DNA of 6,613 nt from Caulobacteraceae bacterium. GTDB lineage: Bacteria; Pseudomonadota; Alphaproteobacteria; Caulobacterales; Caulobacteraceae. Made by a program: the position numbers and the translations under genes. Shown piece by piece: positions 5,286-6,613 of this stretch. How positions within the stretch are numbered: position 1 is the first letter of the stretch; every line of letters starts with the position of its first letter. The stretch covers positions 1-6,613 of the forward strand of contig CANJYY010000153.1 in assembly GCA_947479185.1 (NCBI GenBank), given 5' to 3'. The notes under the pieces are model-generated. The model saw nothing but the letters and a program-made list of their open reading frames with translations. It made no database searches and was not told where the DNA came from.

Positions 5286-6160
5286 TCCTCGCCCCGGCGC
5301 AGGACCATCGGCGCGTCGGGGTCGAGGGTCGGGCGCAGGGCGGGCGGCGACGGCGCGGGTTTGGGGGCAGCCGGCGGGGGCTCGACCACCGGCGGGATGA
5401 CCACCGGCGCCGGCTCCGTCAGAACCGGCGGCGGAAGCGTCGGGACGGGCTCGGTCGTGACCGGCGGCGGGGCGGCCCCGGGCGCCGGCGGCAGACCCGG
5501 CGCGCCGACCGGCGGTGTGGCGCGGTAGATCGGCGCCGTCGGAAGGGGCGCGGCCTGGAAGGACGGCGTCGCGGCGGCCGGCGCGGCCGGCGCCGCGGCC
5601 GCTTCCGGCGTGTCCTCGTCCAGATCGTCGGGCCGCGACAGCAGCAGGGCCGCCACGGCGATCAGGGCGATGACGCCCAGGGCCACGCCGCCGATCAGCA
5701 GGCGACGATCGACCGGTCGGGGCTCGGCCTCGATGGCCGCCAGACGCTCGATGATCTCGGACGGCGCGAGCGGCGGCGGCGGAGCGGCGGGCGGCGTCCT
5801 GGCGGCGGGGGCCGTCGGGACGACCACCGCCGGAGCCGGCGCGGATTTCGGCGTCGGAACGGGTCTGGGCGTGCGCACCGGCGTCGCCCTGGCGTCGGCC
5901 GGCTGGTTCAACGGCGAGACCGGACCGGCGGCCCTGGCCGGCATCAGCGGCGAGCCGCCGAGGATGCCTTCGCCCGGACCGGGCAGGTCGCCGCCGCGCG
6001 GCTGCCGCATGGGCGGCGGCTTCGGCGCGGCCGGTTCGCCCGACAGCGGCGCGGCGCCCGGGCCGACGCCGAGCTTGAACGGCTGGGCCTGAACGCGGCC
6101 CCAGGGCGTGCGGCGGGCGTAGGGGTTGGCCGCGCGCTTGTTGTCGGAAGGTGGCTTCAT
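5282..6160 (-). CDS. Proline/alanine-rich single-pass membrane protein, unrecognised
   Basis: I do not recognise a family. The 292-residue product has three parts. First is a basic, proline-rich N-terminal part (1-150), beginning MKPPSDNKRAANPYARR and ending in a short acidic helix, SEIIERLAAIEAE (134-146). Second is one clear membrane helix, LLIGGVALGVIALIAVAALLL (154-174), whose range is stated because it sits just after the basic RPVDRR. Third is a proline/alanine/valine-rich tail (175-292) that begins acidic (RPDDLDEDTPE). The charge pattern predicts an N-terminus in the cytoplasm and a tail in the periplasm. The layout recalls envelope-spanning proteins such as TonB-type transducers, but no TonB motif is visible. 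The ATG at 6160-6158 has only a weak ribosome site. The gene is convergent with dprA (stop codons overlap over CTAG) and divergent from topA. The membrane helix with flanking charge switch argues that it is real rather than a GC-rich shadow frame. Confidence 0.65.
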   Translation of the reverse strand: MKPPSDNKRAANPYARRTPWGRVQAQPFKLGVGPGAAPLSGEPAAPKPPPMRQPRGGDLPGPGEGILGGSPLMPARAAGPVSPLNQPADARATPVRTPRPVPTPKSAPAPAVVVPTAPAARTPPAAPPPPLAPSEIIERLAAIEAEPRPVDRRLLIGGVALGVIALIAVAALLLSRPDDLDEDTPEAAAAPAAPAAATPSFQAAPLPTAPIYRATPPVGAPGLPPAPGAAPPPVTTEPVPTLPPPVLTEPAPVVIPPVVEPPPAAPKPAPSPPALRPTLDPDAPMVLRRGED

Positions 6161-6413
6161 GCTTCGGTCCGGCCGGCTTCGGCGAGTCTATCGCCTCTGA
6201 TTACACGCTCATGGCCCCGACGCGAATGCCCGCGAGCCGGGCCCGGATGCGCCCGGACTTGGCCGGTTCTATGACGGGGAAGGGTCGGGCGCGATCATTC
6301 GCGTGACGGAATCCTTTGACTTCCACGCCCCGCGTTGACATTGGCCGTGCCCCGCCCCCACTTTCCGCGCTCGCTCGAAGGGCGATCTTTCCCTCCAGTG
6401 TCATCGAGACCGC
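6161..6413. other. Divergent intergenic region between the membrane-protein gene and topA
   Basis: These 253 bases must hold the promoters of both neighbours. A good -35-like TTGACA is seen at 6335-6340 in the topA direction, but no convincing -10 box follows at the right distance. A 5-bp stem, CGCGA (6290-6294) with TCGCG (6299-6303), lies near the middle. Nothing that looks like a gene is seen; the minus-strand frame at 6201-6506 runs into the topA coding start and has no recognisable motif. Confidence 0.5.
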
Positions 6414-6613
6414 ATGCACGTCGTCGTCGTCGAGAGCCCGGCCAAGGCCAAGACCATCAACAAATACCTGGGCTCGGACTACAAGGTTCTGGCGTCCTAC
6501 GGGCACGTCCGCGACCTCCCGTCCAAGGATGGCTCGGTCAAGCCGGACGACGATTTCTCGATGAGCTGGGAGGTGGACGCCAAGTCCGCCAAGCGCCTGA
6601 ACGACATCGCCGA
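6414..6613 (+). CDS. topA: DNA topoisomerase I (type IA), N-terminal fragment
   Basis: The first 66 codons are present; the gene continues past the window. Topoisomerase I relaxes negative supercoils by cutting one strand and forming a 5'-phosphotyrosine link. The visible part is the start of the TOPRIM domain: VVVVESPAKAKTINKYLG (3-20) with the catalytic glutamate E7, then YKVLASYGHVRDLPSKDG (residues 23-40), and further PDDDFSMSWEVD. All agree closely with bacterial TopA. The ATG at 6414 fits the family start, in which the conserved VVVES follows only one or two residues after the initiator. The ribosome site is weak (GAGA just upstream). Its usual neighbour dprA is separated from it here by the minus-strand membrane-protein gene, so topA must have its own promoter. 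Confidence 0.95.
   Translation, partial: MHVVVVESPAKAKTINKYLGSDYKVLASYGHVRDLPSKDGSVKPDDDFSMSWEVDAKSAKRLNDIA

Noticed and set aside
5610..6092. 160-residue plus-strand frame opposite the proline-rich gene
   Set aside because: It is a serine/glycine/arginine-rich product with no motif. The minus-strand frame has a membrane helix with a sensible charge pattern and fits neatly against dprA.
6335..6363. topA promoter built on TTGACA at 6335-6340
   Set aside because: The -35 match is good, but the bases 17 further on (CCACTT) do not resemble any -10 box, so only the motif is noted.
6201..6506. 101-residue minus-strand frame upstream of and inside topA
   Set aside because: It overlaps 93 bases of the conserved topA start and shows no recognisable feature.

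Overview
The window is GC-rich (about 70% by eye) and reads as chromosomal DNA of an alphaproteobacterium, most likely of the Caulobacterales (Caulobacter, Phenylobacterium or Brevundimonas type). I infer this from the gene order pyrB - pyrC-like - plsY - dprA - topA, which is familiar from alphaproteobacteria, and from the protein sequences. The exact genus cannot be fixed from the window.

Layout. (1) Bases 1-461 hold the 3' part of an AEC-family membrane transporter. (2) Bases 462-988 look like an inserted module: a small DUF559 (Vsr/MutH-like) endonuclease gene on the minus strand, bracketed by two near-identical, hairpin-forming repeats in inverted orientation. The left repeat starts directly after the transporter stop codon and supplies the nuclease stop codon. 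(3) Bases 1032-3310 hold pyrB and a dihydroorotase-like gene, overlapping by one base. The second protein has lost most metal ligands and should be a non-catalytic partner of aspartate transcarbamoylase. (4) Bases 3311-3561 are intergenic and contain a second inverted pair of hairpin repeats, from another sequence family but with the same architecture, this time with no gene between them. (5) Bases 3562-5285 hold plsY and dprA, overlapping by four bases. (6) Bases 5282-6160, minus strand, encode an unrecognised proline/alanine-rich single-pass membrane protein whose stop codon overlaps that of dprA. (7) Bases 6161-6413 are a divergent intergenic region. (8) From 6414 topA begins and runs off the window.

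How the genes fit together. pyrB with its pseudo-dihydroorotase makes the committed step of pyrimidine synthesis. plsY makes lysophosphatidic acid for phospholipids. dprA handles incoming single-stranded DNA, and topA relaxes negative supercoils. These are housekeeping genes joined by conserved order rather than by one pathway.

The least ordinary part is the repeat system. Within each repeat family the internal hairpin arms differ between the two copies, yet each copy remains a perfect stem with the same three-base loop, while the flanking blocks are identical. One pair encloses a nuclease gene and the other encloses 61 bases of non-coding DNA. This suggests a REP/REPIN-like element family for which the DUF559 nuclease might play the role that RAYT transposases play for classical REPs. 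That link is inference only.
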